Source: CAYWWY01 sp964462525 | Lineage (GTDB): Bacteria > Thermotogota > Thermotogae > MWEM01 | Assembly (NCBI GenBank): GCA_964462525.1 | Contig: CAYWWY010000008.1 | Span: 1 to 64,000, forward strand | Length of the DNA stretch: 64,000 bases | Direction: 5' to 3' | In this document: positions 33,007-43,088 of the stretch, piece after piece | How the letters are laid out: each line of letters opens with the position of its first letter | How positions within the stretch are numbered: position 1 is the stretch's first letter | Program-made: the position numbers and the translations under genes | Notes under the pieces: generated by a model | Seen by the model: only the letters and a program-made list of their open reading frames with translations | Told to the model about the DNA's origin: nothing | Databases searched by the model: none

Positions 33007-36000
33007 TTAGGAACTCCATGGGTCCACCTCCGGAACATCAAGTTCAATGATTCTTGGGGTGATATAAATGTTTACGGTTGTATTCTGGCGGTTGTCGTTT
33101 TCTCGGGTGAAGAACTGTCCAACAAAAGGCAAATCTCCAAAGAAGGGTAACTTTGTAACAGTTTTGGATACAGATTCGGCAGTCAACCCCCCTATGACAA
33201 GGGTGTCGTTATTCCTGATCACAACTTCCGTGCGGGCTTCTCGCGTATGTTCCATCGGAAATCCATACTGTGATGGTTCGGAGGTGCTTACCTTGACAAA
33301 GATGGTCATGTGTACAGTCCCGTCATTCCTGACATGTGGGGTGATTGTCAAATCATAACCAGGCGTGATTGTGACAAACTGTTCTCTGCTGGTCCCATCG
33401 GGTTGGGGTACATATACCAAGAAGTAATAGGTGTCTCCAATGTGAATGTTGGCCTCTTTTCCGCTCATGGTTGTGATCGATGGATTGGAAATCTGGTTTC
33501 CAATCGTGTTACCCTGGGATTGTTTCAGATTCAAGTCCACCTGCAAGTCTCTTGTTAGAGCAGTTAAAAACCTTGAAAAATCAGCAAACTCAACGATCCC
33601 GCTTGTCAAGGACAATCCCATTCCATCTATTTCCAAAAACCCGTCCCCAGAACTAAGGCTCAAAGAACTATCGTTGGAAAAGCTTTTGGTGAACGTATCA
33701 TCAATCACCAACGCGCTGATCTCCACCAGCTTTCTCGGGCCTGCAAGCTGTTCGACTAATCCCGAATTGCGAATAGAAGCCATCTGGGCATCGTTCACAT
33801 TGGTAAAGATCAAGACGCCATTGATTTCATCCACAAAGACTTCTGCTTTATAGACACTGGTGAGCATGTTGGAGATCTCTTCAAAACCATGACTAAGCCT
33901 AAGGGTTCGAGTTTTGTTCATTCCAGAAGTATGAGTGACTCCCGCTGGAGCGATGATATAAATATCATGTACCAACCCATCGACTTTTTCTACATGAAAA
34001 TCGTACAACCTCTTGATAATTTCCAGCCATCCTTCCCACGTGACTCCTTCAAGTCTCAATCGACAAGAAGACTCATAATCGGATGCCGCGTAATATGTAT
34101 ATTCCTCGTGAGGCAGAAAAATGTTTTTCTGCGGGGAGAGATTTGCGGCAATTTCTTTGGTTAGCTCGATAACATCCTGGCCGTTGGCCATGATATCGAA
34201 GGTCTGCGCCTCCTTGTTAACGATAATGGGTCGATACGAACTGCGGAGCAGTTCCATTGCCTTTTCAACCGCATGAGCAGGGCCTTCGATCGAAAGAGAA
34301 GCTTGAAACCCTAATGGGTCAAGCTCACGAGCGATCACGCCCAACTTTTGAAGTTCAGAGATCATCGCCTGCGTTGTAAGCCTCCGCTCCTGTTTGGAAT
34401 CATAGAATGGAAATGGGTTTTGGATATATGTATAGATTTCTGCAACGGTAGAAGGTTTATACTGAGAAATCTCTGCGACAGCGTTATCGATCAAAGACTG
34501 GGATCCTACAATCAAAAGACTCTTCGAGTCTTCCAGGTGTGTGATCTTGAGGGTTGGATATTTGGCCATCAGGATCGAAGTGACTTCAAAAACGTTCCAT
34601 GTATCGGGATTGGATTTTTGGATCTCTTTGTATGAAAACACATGCACCTGTTCTGATTCCATTCCTTCCAAAACGTCGATCAAACCGAAGCTGCGAAGAA
34701 TAAGCTTTGCCTGATCCAAATGCTCCTTCTGCGCTTTGATCAAAAACTGGCCATTTTCAAAGTCCAAAAGCTGGATTTCCGCACCCTGTGTTCCCCCTAC
34801 ACTTTTGAAGTAGAGAGAAAGCACATTCTGAACAGTCTCGAACGCAATTCCTCTGGCCCGCTGCAATATGGTGCTATCTTCCATGAAATCAGAGCTCAAA
34901 GAATTGAGGATAACTTTTGCCCGATCCAAATCGGCTGGCGTGCCGGTAAGGTAGTACCCACCGGGTGCAAAGGGTTCGACAGACACACCCGGTACTTTGA
35001 TCTGCACAAGGCGTTGTACCTCTTCGGGGTTAAGCGTGGTGATATTGATTCTGACAAGTTCGGTGATCGGTTGGGGTCTTCCGGCAACTCTCTGGACATC
35101 CAGTTCTTGAAGCTCTTGGATAAAGGCTTCAACGCCTCTTCTTTCGCCGTAGACCTTGTATACATCCAAGGTGGATATGTAGATCATGTTGACTTCGCGA
35201 TGTTTGTAAAAGTTTTCCCAGATCAAGATGATATCGTTTTGCTGTAGGTAGTCGAAGAAGACCATCTGGGAATAGATCTCGATCCGTTCTATGTCGCTGT
35301 CGATTCTTTGGAGCTCTTGTTTGGCTGCCAACACATCGGTTTGGGATGTTCCTCGGATGATGAAGAGATTGAGGTTGTACACAGCGAAGACTTCGAGCCC
35401 AGGCCACCGTCTGGACAAATACAATGCCGTGTCACTTTGACCCGCCATCAATGCTTGACTGACCACATCCGTTTGCCCAAGCATTCGTTCGATCCGGGTT
35501 TGTTGGTCTTCGGTGTCCAAAGCTGATTCCCTAAGCAACAGCCCTTGTACGTCTTGTGGCGAGGGCTCCTCCGCTGTGCGGGGCCCAACGGTAGTTAGGC
35601 CAACGATCTGAGTTTCCGTTATTTGAGTGCCCGTAAATCGTTCAGCTTCTCTTTGCATCATCTCTCTACTTACATTGATCACTTCCACATACTCCGGTTG
35701 GCTGTACCAGACAGTTTCGAGTTGTTGGAGATAGGCTTCGATCGCGTCCAGATCCTGAGGTTTTCCTTTGAGGATCAGGATTGGATCAAATCCAGTATCG
35801 ATCTGGACCATGGGAAACTTAGAAGCAAGAGAATTCGGAATACTGGGATCAATCAAAACTTGTCTTGCATTTTGTGGAAATCGATCAGACAAAGTGATCA
35901 TTCGAACTTCTGACTGCAAAGGCGGAATGAGCAGGCCCCAATCATCTGCGATTTTTTGGATGGTTTGGACCTCGTAATTGGAACCCATAAAGCTAATCTC

Positions 36001-37491
36001 ATCTGGGCTTCCGTTGAAGCTTTGAAGCGCGCGTACATCTTCGGCTGTCCAAGTTGTTGAAGGTTTTCCCACAAGCGCTTTAGGATTGAATCCTTCGCAC
36101 TGAATAAAGGAAAGGGGGAATATTCGTTGGAGCGCAACGGCAAAAAGCTTTCCCGATCCATCTGCGACATGGAACCGGACCATTCGCTCATGGCCTCGGT
36201 CTTTTCGGTTTTTGATATAATCGTTGATGTACAGCATCAGCTTCATCACGGCCGATTCATCGCCGAACAAATAGACTTCGCTTTTCAGGGTATCCACTTC
36301 AAATGTGATTTTGTCAAAGGGAGGCAGGACTTCATTCTGCATGGAAAGCCTTTTGGTTTCAACGGTGAAGAAATCCAGCAAGGTCCGGATTTCCTGATGT
36401 TGAAGAGGGCTATATGAGATTTTTCGTTCAAAGATTTTGTCTTCTTCGGTTCGGATTACTGGTCTTCCGTCAGGTCCGAGCGTCGCCGTTTCTATTCCTT
36501 CCAAAAAACCCAAAAAATAGCGGAAGCGTTCATGCAAACTGTCTTCTCCGAAGAGCATGACACCAATAGAAATCTCATCTTCCCCGCTTCTTCCTCTGAG
36601 CAAGGTTATGAAGTTGGCTGCTAAGGTTGTTTGGGGGATTTTTGTGAATTTGGAGAAGTTCGTGAGAATAAAGCTTTCCAAGCCGGATAGGTTAAAGGCA
36701 ACGCCTTCCTGCACTTGAGTGGTCCGAGTCTGGTAGGTGCGGTATAGCTCGGAATCTGTTTTTAGGTTCAGAGTGTAGGAAGCCCAATAAGCGGTGGTCC
36801 GTTCAGGGGAGAGATTGGTTTCGACCATAACTGCGCGGATTTTTTCGGGGATATGCTGCTTCCTTGCAATATAGAGGGTATTATTGGGGAGAAAGGCATA
36901 ACCAATCTCGGGATTGTTCATGATGAGGTGCAGGAAAAAGTCTTCGGCGCGGACCCGTTCGGAAAGGATCACGAACTGCGCGGTCAGATTGCCTACGGAC
37001 GCCTCATCGATGATCAGATTGATATCCAGGTATCTGCGTAGCTGAGCCAACAATGAAACCAAAGGAGGGCGAGCACCTCCGTGGAGTGGATCGGTGTAGG
37101 TCGAGAGCTCTTCAAAAAAGGCAGAGCTCCTAGGAAAGCTTATCCGGAGGGTGTTGGCAACTACTTCGACTTTGGGCGATCTCGGGAAGAGCATATCAAA
37201 ACGAATTTGAATTGTGTTTTTCCCGGAACTCGCTCGAAAGCTCACAATCGGCGAATAACCGACAAATCGAACAATATCCTGATTGTCTTTGACTTCACCT
37301 GCTACCTCTATGGTAAGATAACGACCGTAGTCTTCTGTTCGGGTTGCCACAGAAGTGGGCTCGTTCAGGAACACAAAGACAAAATCTACCGAATCATCAG
37401 AAGTTAAAAAGGTATGATTGACCAGTTGGTTCGCTGTTGTGATGCAAAAAAGCAGGCAGCACAATGCGACAAGCAGTAAACGAGTTTTCAT
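33007..37491 (-). CDS. pilQ: Giant secretin of the type IV pilus/type II secretion system (PilQ/GspD-like)
   Basis: The 1494-residue precursor begins with a signal peptide. An AMIN-like region (to about 130) is followed by a secretin N0-like domain and many repeated beta-alpha-beta modules of the N1 type. The last about 280 residues form the secretin pore: ALVIDDTFTKSF, NPSITTMSGKEANIHIGDTYYF, EARTEVVIRNNDTLVIGGL and LPFFGDLPFVGQFF. Ordinary PilQ/GspD proteins are about 450-800 residues, so this is twice as long. It forms the outer-membrane gate for pili or secreted proteins. ATG 37491 is used because a signal peptide must be N-terminal. Confidence 0.9.
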   Translation of the reverse strand: MKTRLLLVALCCLLFCITTANQLVNHTFLTSDDSVDFVFVFLNEPTSVATRTEDYGRYLTIEVAGEVKDNQDIVRFVGYSPIVSFRASSGKNTIQIRFDMLFPRSPKVEVVANTLRISFPRSSAFFEELSTYTDPLHGGARPPLVSLLAQLRRYLDINLIIDEASVGNLTAQFVILSERVRAEDFFLHLIMNNPEIGYAFLPNNTLYIARKQHIPEKIRAVMVETNLSPERTTAYWASYTLNLKTDSELYRTYQTRTTQVQEGVAFNLSGLESFILTNFSKFTKIPQTTLAANFITLLRGRSGEDEISIGVMLFGEDSLHERFRYFLGFLEGIETATLGPDGRPVIRTEEDKIFERKISYSPLQHQEIRTLLDFFTVETKRLSMQNEVLPPFDKITFEVDTLKSEVYLFGDESAVMKLMLYINDYIKNRKDRGHERMVRFHVADGSGKLFAVALQRIFPLSFIQCEGFNPKALVGKPSTTWTAEDVRALQSFNGSPDEISFMGSNYEVQTIQKIADDWGLLIPPLQSEVRMITLSDRFPQNARQVLIDPSIPNSLASKFPMVQIDTGFDPILILKGKPQDLDAIEAYLQQLETVWYSQPEYVEVINVSREMMQREAERFTGTQITETQIVGLTTVGPRTAEEPSPQDVQGLLLRESALDTEDQQTRIERMLGQTDVVSQALMAGQSDTALYLSRRWPGLEVFAVYNLNLFIIRGTSQTDVLAAKQELQRIDSDIERIEIYSQMVFFDYLQQNDIILIWENFYKHREVNMIYISTLDVYKVYGERRGVEAFIQELQELDVQRVAGRPQPITELVRINITTLNPEEVQRLVQIKVPGVSVEPFAPGGYYLTGTPADLDRAKVILNSLSSDFMEDSTILQRARGIAFETVQNVLSLYFKSVGGTQGAEIQLLDFENGQFLIKAQKEHLDQAKLILRSFGLIDVLEGMESEQVHVFSYKEIQKSNPDTWNVFEVTSILMAKYPTLKITHLEDSKSLLIVGSQSLIDNAVAEISQYKPSTVAEIYTYIQNPFPFYDSKQERRLTTQAMISELQKLGVIARELDPLGFQASLSIEGPAHAVEKAMELLRSSYRPIIVNKEAQTFDIMANGQDVIELTKEIAANLSPQKNIFLPHEEYTYYAASDYESSCRLRLEGVTWEGWLEIIKRLYDFHVEKVDGLVHDIYIIAPAGVTHTSGMNKTRTLRLSHGFEEISNMLTSVYKAEVFVDEINGVLIFTNVNDAQMASIRNSGLVEQLAGPRKLVEISALVIDDTFTKSFSNDSSLSLSSGDGFLEIDGMGLSLTSGIVEFADFSRFLTALTRDLQVDLNLKQSQGNTIGNQISNPSITTMSGKEANIHIGDTYYFLVYVPQPDGTSREQFVTITPGYDLTITPHVRNDGTVHMTIFVKVSTSEPSQYGFPMEHTREARTEVVIRNNDTLVIGGLTAESVSKTVTKLPFFGDLPFVGQFFTRENDNRQNTTVNIYITPRIIELDVPEVDPWSS

Positions 37492-37565
37492 AATAACCCC
37501 CCAATTCGTACAATTTTCCCTCAAATACCTACTGTTTTCCCCTCAAAATTGTTCCTTTTGCTTCC

Positions 37566-38207
37566 TCAACTTTGAAATGGTTGGGCACGCACCCGATAAA
37601 TTTGCTGCTGCCTTCCCGATGGATCGTCTGGATTCAAGTAATACAGAAGAATCCCCAAAGGAGTGATGTCAAGAATATGCAATTGGGGATATCCCGGCAA
37701 ATGAGATTCAAGGTTGATCTCATGAATCGCAACGGGATTTCGGGTTTGGCGAATCCAAGCGGTTTTCTGTCCTTGTTCGTTAATAAAATAGGTCAGATAG
37801 AGAATGTCGCGGATTTCCTGGATCCCAGTATCTTTAGACAAAAGCAATGCATGAACCATTTCTGGATCGTCGAATGTGATTACATCGGGAATGAACCAGG
37901 AATCAGATACCTGGACATTCGATGATTGATCGTAAAGAGCCCAAGCGCGCTGCATTTCCGCTTCAGTCGCTACCGGAGGTTGAGCAGGTGGCACCGTGCT
38001 CGGTTGTTGGGGCGTAGTGGTCGTGGGCGCTCTGGGCGCGGTGGTCGTTGTAGTTCGAGCTGGCCCACCTGTCGGAAAGATATGAATGTCTAGAGCAGGC
38101 AAAGTTACGAAAATAAATAGAAACGCTACACCTACCAACAAACCAATGAGAATAAATACTTTGGTCCGGTTGGAAATCTTGTTTTGCTTCTTTTTTTTTG
38201 GCGACAC
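37566..38207 (-). CDS. Single-pass protein in PilP position
   Basis: The 213-residue product has a basic cytoplasmic tail (KKKKQNK), one membrane helix (about 18-37), a Thr/Pro-rich linker with TTTTTAPRAPTTTT, and a C-terminal beta-rich periplasmic part. It lies between pilO and the secretin gene where pilP or gspC-like genes usually sit, but has no lipobox and no clear PilP sequence match. It probably links the PilN/PilO ring to the secretin. GTG 38207 is behind AGGAGGTGATCC, four bases after the pilO stop. Confidence 0.7.
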   Translation of the reverse strand: MSPKKKKQNKISNRTKVFILIGLLVGVAFLFIFVTLPALDIHIFPTGGPARTTTTTAPRAPTTTTPQQPSTVPPAQPPVATEAEMQRAWALYDQSSNVQVSDSWFIPDVITFDDPEMVHALLLSKDTGIQEIRDILYLTYFINEQGQKTAWIRQTRNPVAIHEINLESHLPGYPQLHILDITPLGILLYYLNPDDPSGRQQQIYRVRAQPFQS

Positions 38208-38211
38208 AGGA

Positions 38212-38724
38212 TCACCTCCTCAACAAGCTTGCATTTGCCTGATGACGGGCAATGACAAGGGAACGAAACTCCATGACCGGTTGGATTGCTTGGCCAACAA
38301 TGATCGGAAACTGGAAGGAGTTTCGGATTTCCATCTGCTCAACCCGAACCCCGCGCAACATGGAAAGGTTTTCCAGTAACCAAGCAAAATGGCTTGCTGT
38401 CATCGATCCTTTGAATGAGAACTTTCCTCCGCTTTCGGTAAACCCGTAACCCAGGTTTTTAAGTTGCTCGATAAGAGTATCCAAGTCCTTTTGAAATGGC
38501 AGCAACGTTTGATGATACCTTTGATACTTTTGGGTTTCGGACTGCAAAACTGTGAATATGCGATCGTATTGCTGTGCGGATTCGCGAAGGTCACGCAATT
38601 GCTGGGTTTGCTCGATCAGCGGGAGGATATTGAACACTATCAATAACACTGCAAACAGGAATATCGCAAAAATGATTCCGATTGTTCTGGGCACGCCTAC
38701 GTTTTTCACGGATTTTTTTGCCAT
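38212..38724 (-). CDS. pilO: PilO-like type IV pilus assembly protein
   Basis: The 170-residue protein has one N-terminal helix (about 13-34), a coiled-coil stretch with LRDLRESAQQYDRIF, and a ferredoxin-like periplasmic domain (HFAWLLENLSMLRGV, QPVMEFRSL). This is the layout of PilO/GspM. It forms a heterodimer with PilN. Lies four bases after pilN. Confidence 0.8.
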   Translation of the reverse strand: MAKKSVKNVGVPRTIGIIFAIFLFAVLLIVFNILPLIEQTQQLRDLRESAQQYDRIFTVLQSETQKYQRYHQTLLPFQKDLDTLIEQLKNLGYGFTESGGKFSFKGSMTASHFAWLLENLSMLRGVRVEQMEIRNSFQFPIIVGQAIQPVMEFRSLVIARHQANASLLRR

Positions 38725-38728
38725 ACCA

Positions 38729-39316
38729 TCACATCCCCGTAAGCGGAAGATTCAACTGAATGTACTTTCCCTGATAGAAAAGCGATTCGCTCGAAGTGCG
38801 GGCGATTCGGACATCAAAGCGTTGAAGTCTCTGTTTGAGCGCATTTTCGAGAGAGTCGGGTTTGTACTGCTCTATGTCTGAAGCGGTTTCAAAGAAGTCG
38901 ATCCTCAGCTCCTTCCCGCGGGCGATGGATAATGCATTGATGTATACTCGACTTTCAGTATGAGATCGGACGACATCCAAAAAACCTTCCAAAGCGCCCT
39001 GAATGCGAGCTTGGTATAGCGCATCTCGTTCCAAGTCTCTTGACGCGGTTTGAAGAGTCCGGATTTGTTGATTCATGATCGAGGATTGTTGGTCCAACTG
39101 CTGAGAGGCGCTCCGCAGATCAGAGATTTGCGTTGCGGACATATATCGGGACGCATTGGGGCTTTCTGCGCGAATGGAGTTCACTTCCATCTCACGGATG
39201 GAATACAGGGTGATTCGAAATGCCGCTACGGGAAGAACCAATATAATGCAAAGCAAAAGGAAGGTGGTAATCTTTAACTTACCTTTTTTTCTTTTGTATA
39301 AATTCACTCCTACCAA
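38729..39316 (-). CDS. pilN: PilN-like type IV pilus assembly protein
   Basis: The 195-residue protein starts with VNLYKRKKGK (the short cytoplasmic tail that contacts PilM in PilN families), one membrane helix (about 15-36), a coiled coil and a ferredoxin-like domain. A TTG at 39316 behind AAGGGGGG is preferred to a GTG nine bases later. The first 38 bases overlap the end of pilM. Confidence 0.8.
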   Translation of the reverse strand: MVGVNLYKRKKGKLKITTFLLLCIILVLPVAAFRITLYSIREMEVNSIRAESPNASRYMSATQISDLRSASQQLDQQSSIMNQQIRTLQTASRDLERDALYQARIQGALEGFLDVVRSHTESRVYINALSIARGKELRIDFFETASDIEQYKPDSLENALKQRLQRFDVRIARTSSESLFYQGKYIQLNLPLTGM

Positions 39317-40370
39317 GAGTATTGACCCCCCTTAGACCCATTCCCAAGGTCGTACGGTATACGTCCAAATCATCAGGAATGTCTTGCCGGATCACAGTCC
39401 GCTTAATGCTGATGCCATCCAAAATCCGAATGTCTCTGGCATTCGCTTCCAAATCCAGAGAAATCCTTTGATTGATGGAACAGAAGAAAACCCCCGATAC
39501 GTTGAATAAAGGATCCGATTCGTTTAACGTGTTTAGATATTGTCGAGTCACTTTTTCGCTTTCGAAACCAACCAGTTTATAGAAATTTTCAAAGACAGAA
39601 AGTGCCCCTTGTGTATAACCCAGAGATCCTGTTTCTGATCCTTTCAAGATTGCTTCGAGCACTGAGGAAGGATCAAGGCCTGATTTCTCCGAATCTACAA
39701 TCAATCGGTTCAAAGAAATGGGTATGTCCATGAACCGAATCACTTCTTTTCCCCGCAAAACAAACAGGATGCTGTATTCAAAATCGACACATACCAAAAA
39801 GTGAAGCTTTGTCGCTTGGTTCAGTTCTTCCAAACCCATTTTTTGGAAATCAAGGATCTCCAGATATTTCAGCAGATCGGGCATCACAATGTCCGGTTCT
39901 GATAGACCGCCTTGTGTCACTAAAGATTGGATAAAGAGTTCTAGCTGCGCTTTCTTGGCAGCAAATACAAAGTATCCGGTGCTTAGGGAAGTTCCAGAAG
40001 TTCCAAACCCTTCCCCGAAGTCCAAAACAATGTTCTGAGAAGGAATCGAAAAATCTTCGGACAGCTTATACTGAATTGCTCCCTTGATCTGGTCTTTGCT
40101 TAGTTTGGGCATGGTGTAGTGCTCATATAAGGTTTGATCAAAAGGATAATTCACGACCACAAGGTCTTCCACGTCAACGGGAATCACCTGAATGATCGCG
40201 CGTAAAGCATTCAGTTGTTGATTCATCGAAAAAGACGATTGTCCTTTTTCGGGGGTTTTTTGGAGGCTCTTAATCATGCTCAATCGCTTGCCCCGTTTTC
40301 GAAGAAGAACAACACGAACAAAATTTGGATTCAGTTCAACGGTGTAAATCCTTCTATAAAAGATCTGCAA
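39279..40370 (-). CDS. pilM: PilM-like actin-fold pilus assembly protein
   Basis: The 363-residue cytosolic protein has the FtsA/PilM actin-like layout: an N-terminal YTVELNPNFVRVVLL strand, VVVNYPFDQTLYEHYTMP, ALQYKLSEDF-like (AIQYKLSEDFSIP) helix, a central FLVCVDFEYSILFVLRGKE strand pair and a C-terminal YRTTLGMGLRGVN. PilM binds the PilN tail at the inner membrane. First 17 bases overlap the pseudopilin gene. Confidence 0.85.
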   Translation of the reverse strand: MQIFYRRIYTVELNPNFVRVVLLRKRGKRLSMIKSLQKTPEKGQSSFSMNQQLNALRAIIQVIPVDVEDLVVVNYPFDQTLYEHYTMPKLSKDQIKGAIQYKLSEDFSIPSQNIVLDFGEGFGTSGTSLSTGYFVFAAKKAQLELFIQSLVTQGGLSEPDIVMPDLLKYLEILDFQKMGLEELNQATKLHFLVCVDFEYSILFVLRGKEVIRFMDIPISLNRLIVDSEKSGLDPSSVLEAILKGSETGSLGYTQGALSVFENFYKLVGFESEKVTRQYLNTLNESDPLFNVSGVFFCSINQRISLDLEANARDIRILDGISIKRTVIRQDIPDDLDVYRTTLGMGLRGVNTLGRSEFIQKKKR

Positions 40371-40764
40371 AACGGATCACCCTTTGCCCCAATTGTAACC
40401 CAATCTTTCCGGTTACTGGTTGGATCGTAACACGATATCTTACGTTATTCTTCTTCATGGTAATGCTTCCTCCCAATTGGATCGAGCCAGTTGGTGCGAT
40501 ATGAAATGAGATGGATGAATCGATCTTGAATTGGGTGATCTGTTGATTTCTGCGAAACAACACCGAGCGCCTTTGAAGAGCGTTTATTGCTTCATATCGG
40601 GCATTTTGGAACTGATGATGAATCGTTAGCATCGCAAAAGGGATTTCTTTGGTTTCAGAGATTCTCTGGGCAATCTGAGGAAATCCGATGACAGCCAAGG
40701 AAAAACAGGCAACCAGACTCATGCATAGCATCAGTTCCACAAGGGTTAGCCCGCTTCTTTTCAT
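40354..40764 (-). CDS. Type IV pilin-like/pseudopilin protein
   Basis: The 136-residue product begins with a prepilin leader and cleavage/methylation site, SGLTLVELML, followed by the hydrophobic alpha-1 helix. The rest is a small globular domain. It is the only pilin-like gene in the cluster and may be a minor pilin or GspH-type pseudopilin. Its start overlaps the pilC stop by one base in TAATG. Confidence 0.85.
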   Translation of the reverse strand: MKRSGLTLVELMLCMSLVACFSLAVIGFPQIAQRISETKEIPFAMLTIHHQFQNARYEAINALQRRSVLFRRNQQITQFKIDSSISFHIAPTGSIQLGGSITMKKNNVRYRVTIQPVTGKIGLQLGQRVIRFADLL

Positions 40765-41960
40765 TAAAAACCTCCGGCTACTCCTTCCATACCTGAGTAC
40801 ATCGAAGTATACATGGTATATGCAATAAAGGCGATAAACAGCCCGACAAACACAATTAGTGTTGGCTCGATCAAAGAAACCAATTGCTTCACACTCGCGC
40901 GCACCTTTTCCTCAAAGAAGATTCCCACTTTTTCAAGAACAGCGTCCAGTTTCCCTGTTCTTTCACCAGTGCCCACCATGGCCACAACAATACCAGGAAA
41001 GATCTCCGCATCGTCAAAAGCTGTTTCAAGACTGGTTCCTTGTTTGATTGATTCAGCCATTTCATTCGTTACCCGTTCAAACCGGATATCCCCAGCCGCT
41101 TTGCTGGAAAGCTCCAATCCCTTGATAATATCGACGCCTGTTGCGGTCATTACGGAAAGGGTTCGGCAAAACCGTTCCAAACAGCTGTTCAAGCGGATGG
41201 TTTTGATAATGGGTATGTTTCCGAGTAAAAAGGAGGTTACTTGTTTCCCATTCCGTGTTTTGAGGTAAAAGAACAATCCAGCGATGATTCCAATGACGAT
41301 CGGGATCAAGATTGGCCAATAGTTGGTGACAAAGACGTTTAGGTTCATGAGCGCGGCCATGATGCCTTCTGGTTGCCTACCAAAACCGGATATCAACTGG
41401 GGGAGAATAATCATCACGATTCCCCCGATCATAAGCAGGGCAAAGATCAAGACAAAGATCGGGTAGGCCATTGCGGATCGGATTTCATCTTTCAATCGTT
41501 TTTGGGATTCATAGAATTGAGCGACTTTTTCCAAAGTTTCTGCCAAGGTACCACTCGTCTCTCCGGCTTCCACCAAGTTGATAAAGACTTCATCAAATAC
41601 CCTTTCTGCTCTCAACGCTTCCCCGAAGGTCATCCCTGCTTCGATTTCCGCAAGGACTTTGGCTATGATGCTTCGAAATTTCGGAGTAAAAACATCTTGA
41701 GCGGAAAGGACATCCAAAGCCATGGCAAGGTTGACCCCCGATTCAATCATTGTTGCCAATTGGCGGGAAAAGGTCATGACATCTAGCAAACGGATCGAGA
41801 AGATGGGTCCGATCTTTTTTTGTTTAACCTCCTGGAGCGACAAGACGACATATCCTTTGTTGGTCAATGCGCTCAGTGCCATTGCTTCGCTTATCGCATC
41901 AATCGTGCCGTTTATTTTGGAACCGTTGGCATCTACGGTTTGGTATGTAAACAACGCCAA
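40764..41960 (-). CDS. pilC: Type IV pilus inner-membrane platform protein (PilC/GspF)
   Basis: The 398-residue protein has two GspF domains, each with helix-rich cytoplasmic parts (RLLDVMTFSRQLATMIESGV and CLERFCRTLSVMTATGVDI) and three membrane helices. PilC/GspF recruits pilin and couples it to the assembly ATPase. The start is TTG behind GAGGTG. The ATPase genes (pilB/pilT) are not in this window. Confidence 0.9.
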   Translation of the reverse strand: MALFTYQTVDANGSKINGTIDAISEAMALSALTNKGYVVLSLQEVKQKKIGPIFSIRLLDVMTFSRQLATMIESGVNLAMALDVLSAQDVFTPKFRSIIAKVLAEIEAGMTFGEALRAERVFDEVFINLVEAGETSGTLAETLEKVAQFYESQKRLKDEIRSAMAYPIFVLIFALLMIGGIVMIILPQLISGFGRQPEGIMAALMNLNVFVTNYWPILIPIVIGIIAGLFFYLKTRNGKQVTSFLLGNIPIIKTIRLNSCLERFCRTLSVMTATGVDIIKGLELSSKAAGDIRFERVTNEMAESIKQGTSLETAFDDAEIFPGIVVAMVGTGERTGKLDAVLEKVGIFFEEKVRASVKQLVSLIEPTLIVFVGLFIAFIAYTMYTSMYSGMEGVAGGF

Positions 41961-41982
41961 GGAAGTTCACCTCATCTCCTGG

Positions 41983-43071
41983 TTATAATCCTCGTTTTTC
42001 CAGCTCTTCCAACCCTCGTGGATCTTGGATTTTCCGCAACGCTTCCGCTGCAAAAGTCCGTACTGAAGCTTCTTCCCATTGCCCGGTTTTTGGGTTTCGC
42101 ATTTTCAGAACAGCTGTTTCATTCAATGCTGTGATCAAGGGGTAAACGGCTCGGACATCCTTGATCTCTCCAAGAGCGTAGGCAGAAAAGGCTTTAACAA
42201 TTGGATTGGAATCATTAAGCGAGGTTAGAAGATAGATAACAGCTCTTGAGTCTTTGAGCATTCCTAATGACAAAATGGCATTGATTTTAACGTCATCATC
42301 AAGATCTTGAAGCAATGCGATTAAATGATCGGTATTGTTCGGCGAACGGATTTTACCCAATGCATAAGCCACACTGATTCGCACCTCGGCATACGGTGAA
42401 CGGATTAACCCCTTTACTGCTTCCAAAGCCTGGGGATCTCCAATATGGGCTAGTGTATTGATGATGTCGCTCTGTACCATAGGATCTGTTGTTGTTTGCA
42501 GTTTTGCTACCAATGGCCGGACCGCTTTTTCTCCGATCGTTCGGAGCAAGCCCATCGCACTGTTTCTGTAATCTTCAGAATTGATCAGAAGACTCAGAAA
42601 CGAAGCCACTTCAGCAATCCCTTGCTCGCTTTCAATATCCACCAAAATTCTGCATACCCGGAGTCCGAAATCGACAGAATCAAGAATCGTCGCCAAACGC
42701 AAACGAACGGTAAGCCAATGAACCGCTTCTTCGCCAATATTGACAAGGGCTCCGTCAATCCGAGCGTCATTTTCTTGAGTCATCATCCAAATCAGAGGCT
42801 CTACGGCATTCGCGCTTTGAATGGAACCCAAAACCCACGCGGCTGTCAGGCGAACTTCACGGTTTTCATGATTGAGCGCTTCGAGAAGCAACTGTTCGGA
42901 TTCGGGAATTTGCAAAGCGCCAAAGGCTTCCAATGCCGCCATTTTTTCTTCCAGGGACCCTTTTTCGTAAATGGTGATCCAATCAGCAAATCGGATTCCT
43001 TGATGGGTTTGCGTAAAAGCAGAACCTACCATGACAATCCATAGTACGGTCAAGAAAGCAAAACGTTTCAT
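41983..43071 (-). CDS. Secreted HEAT-repeat protein
   Basis: The 362-residue product has a signal peptide (hydrophobic core to about residue 21) and about nine or ten HEAT/PBS-lyase-type helical pairs, such as VRLTAAWVLGSIQS, VRISVAYALGKIRS and VKAFSAYALGEIKD. Such scaffolds bind proteins. It lies between the GTPase and pilC with 17- and 22-base gaps, so a role in the pilus or secretion assembly on the periplasmic side is possible. GGAGGGGGG stands before the ATG. Confidence 0.8.
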   Translation of the reverse strand: MKRFAFLTVLWIVMVGSAFTQTHQGIRFADWITIYEKGSLEEKMAALEAFGALQIPESEQLLLEALNHENREVRLTAAWVLGSIQSANAVEPLIWMMTQENDARIDGALVNIGEEAVHWLTVRLRLATILDSVDFGLRVCRILVDIESEQGIAEVASFLSLLINSEDYRNSAMGLLRTIGEKAVRPLVAKLQTTTDPMVQSDIINTLAHIGDPQALEAVKGLIRSPYAEVRISVAYALGKIRSPNNTDHLIALLQDLDDDVKINAILSLGMLKDSRAVIYLLTSLNDSNPIVKAFSAYALGEIKDVRAVYPLITALNETAVLKMRNPKTGQWEEASVRTFAAEALRKIQDPRGLEELEKRGL

Positions 43072-43088
43072 GCGTTCCCCCCTCCCCC

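Noticed and set aside
37081..37407. Open frame opposite the secretin gene
   Set aside because: Shadow of the secretin codons; no ribosome site and no family resemblance.
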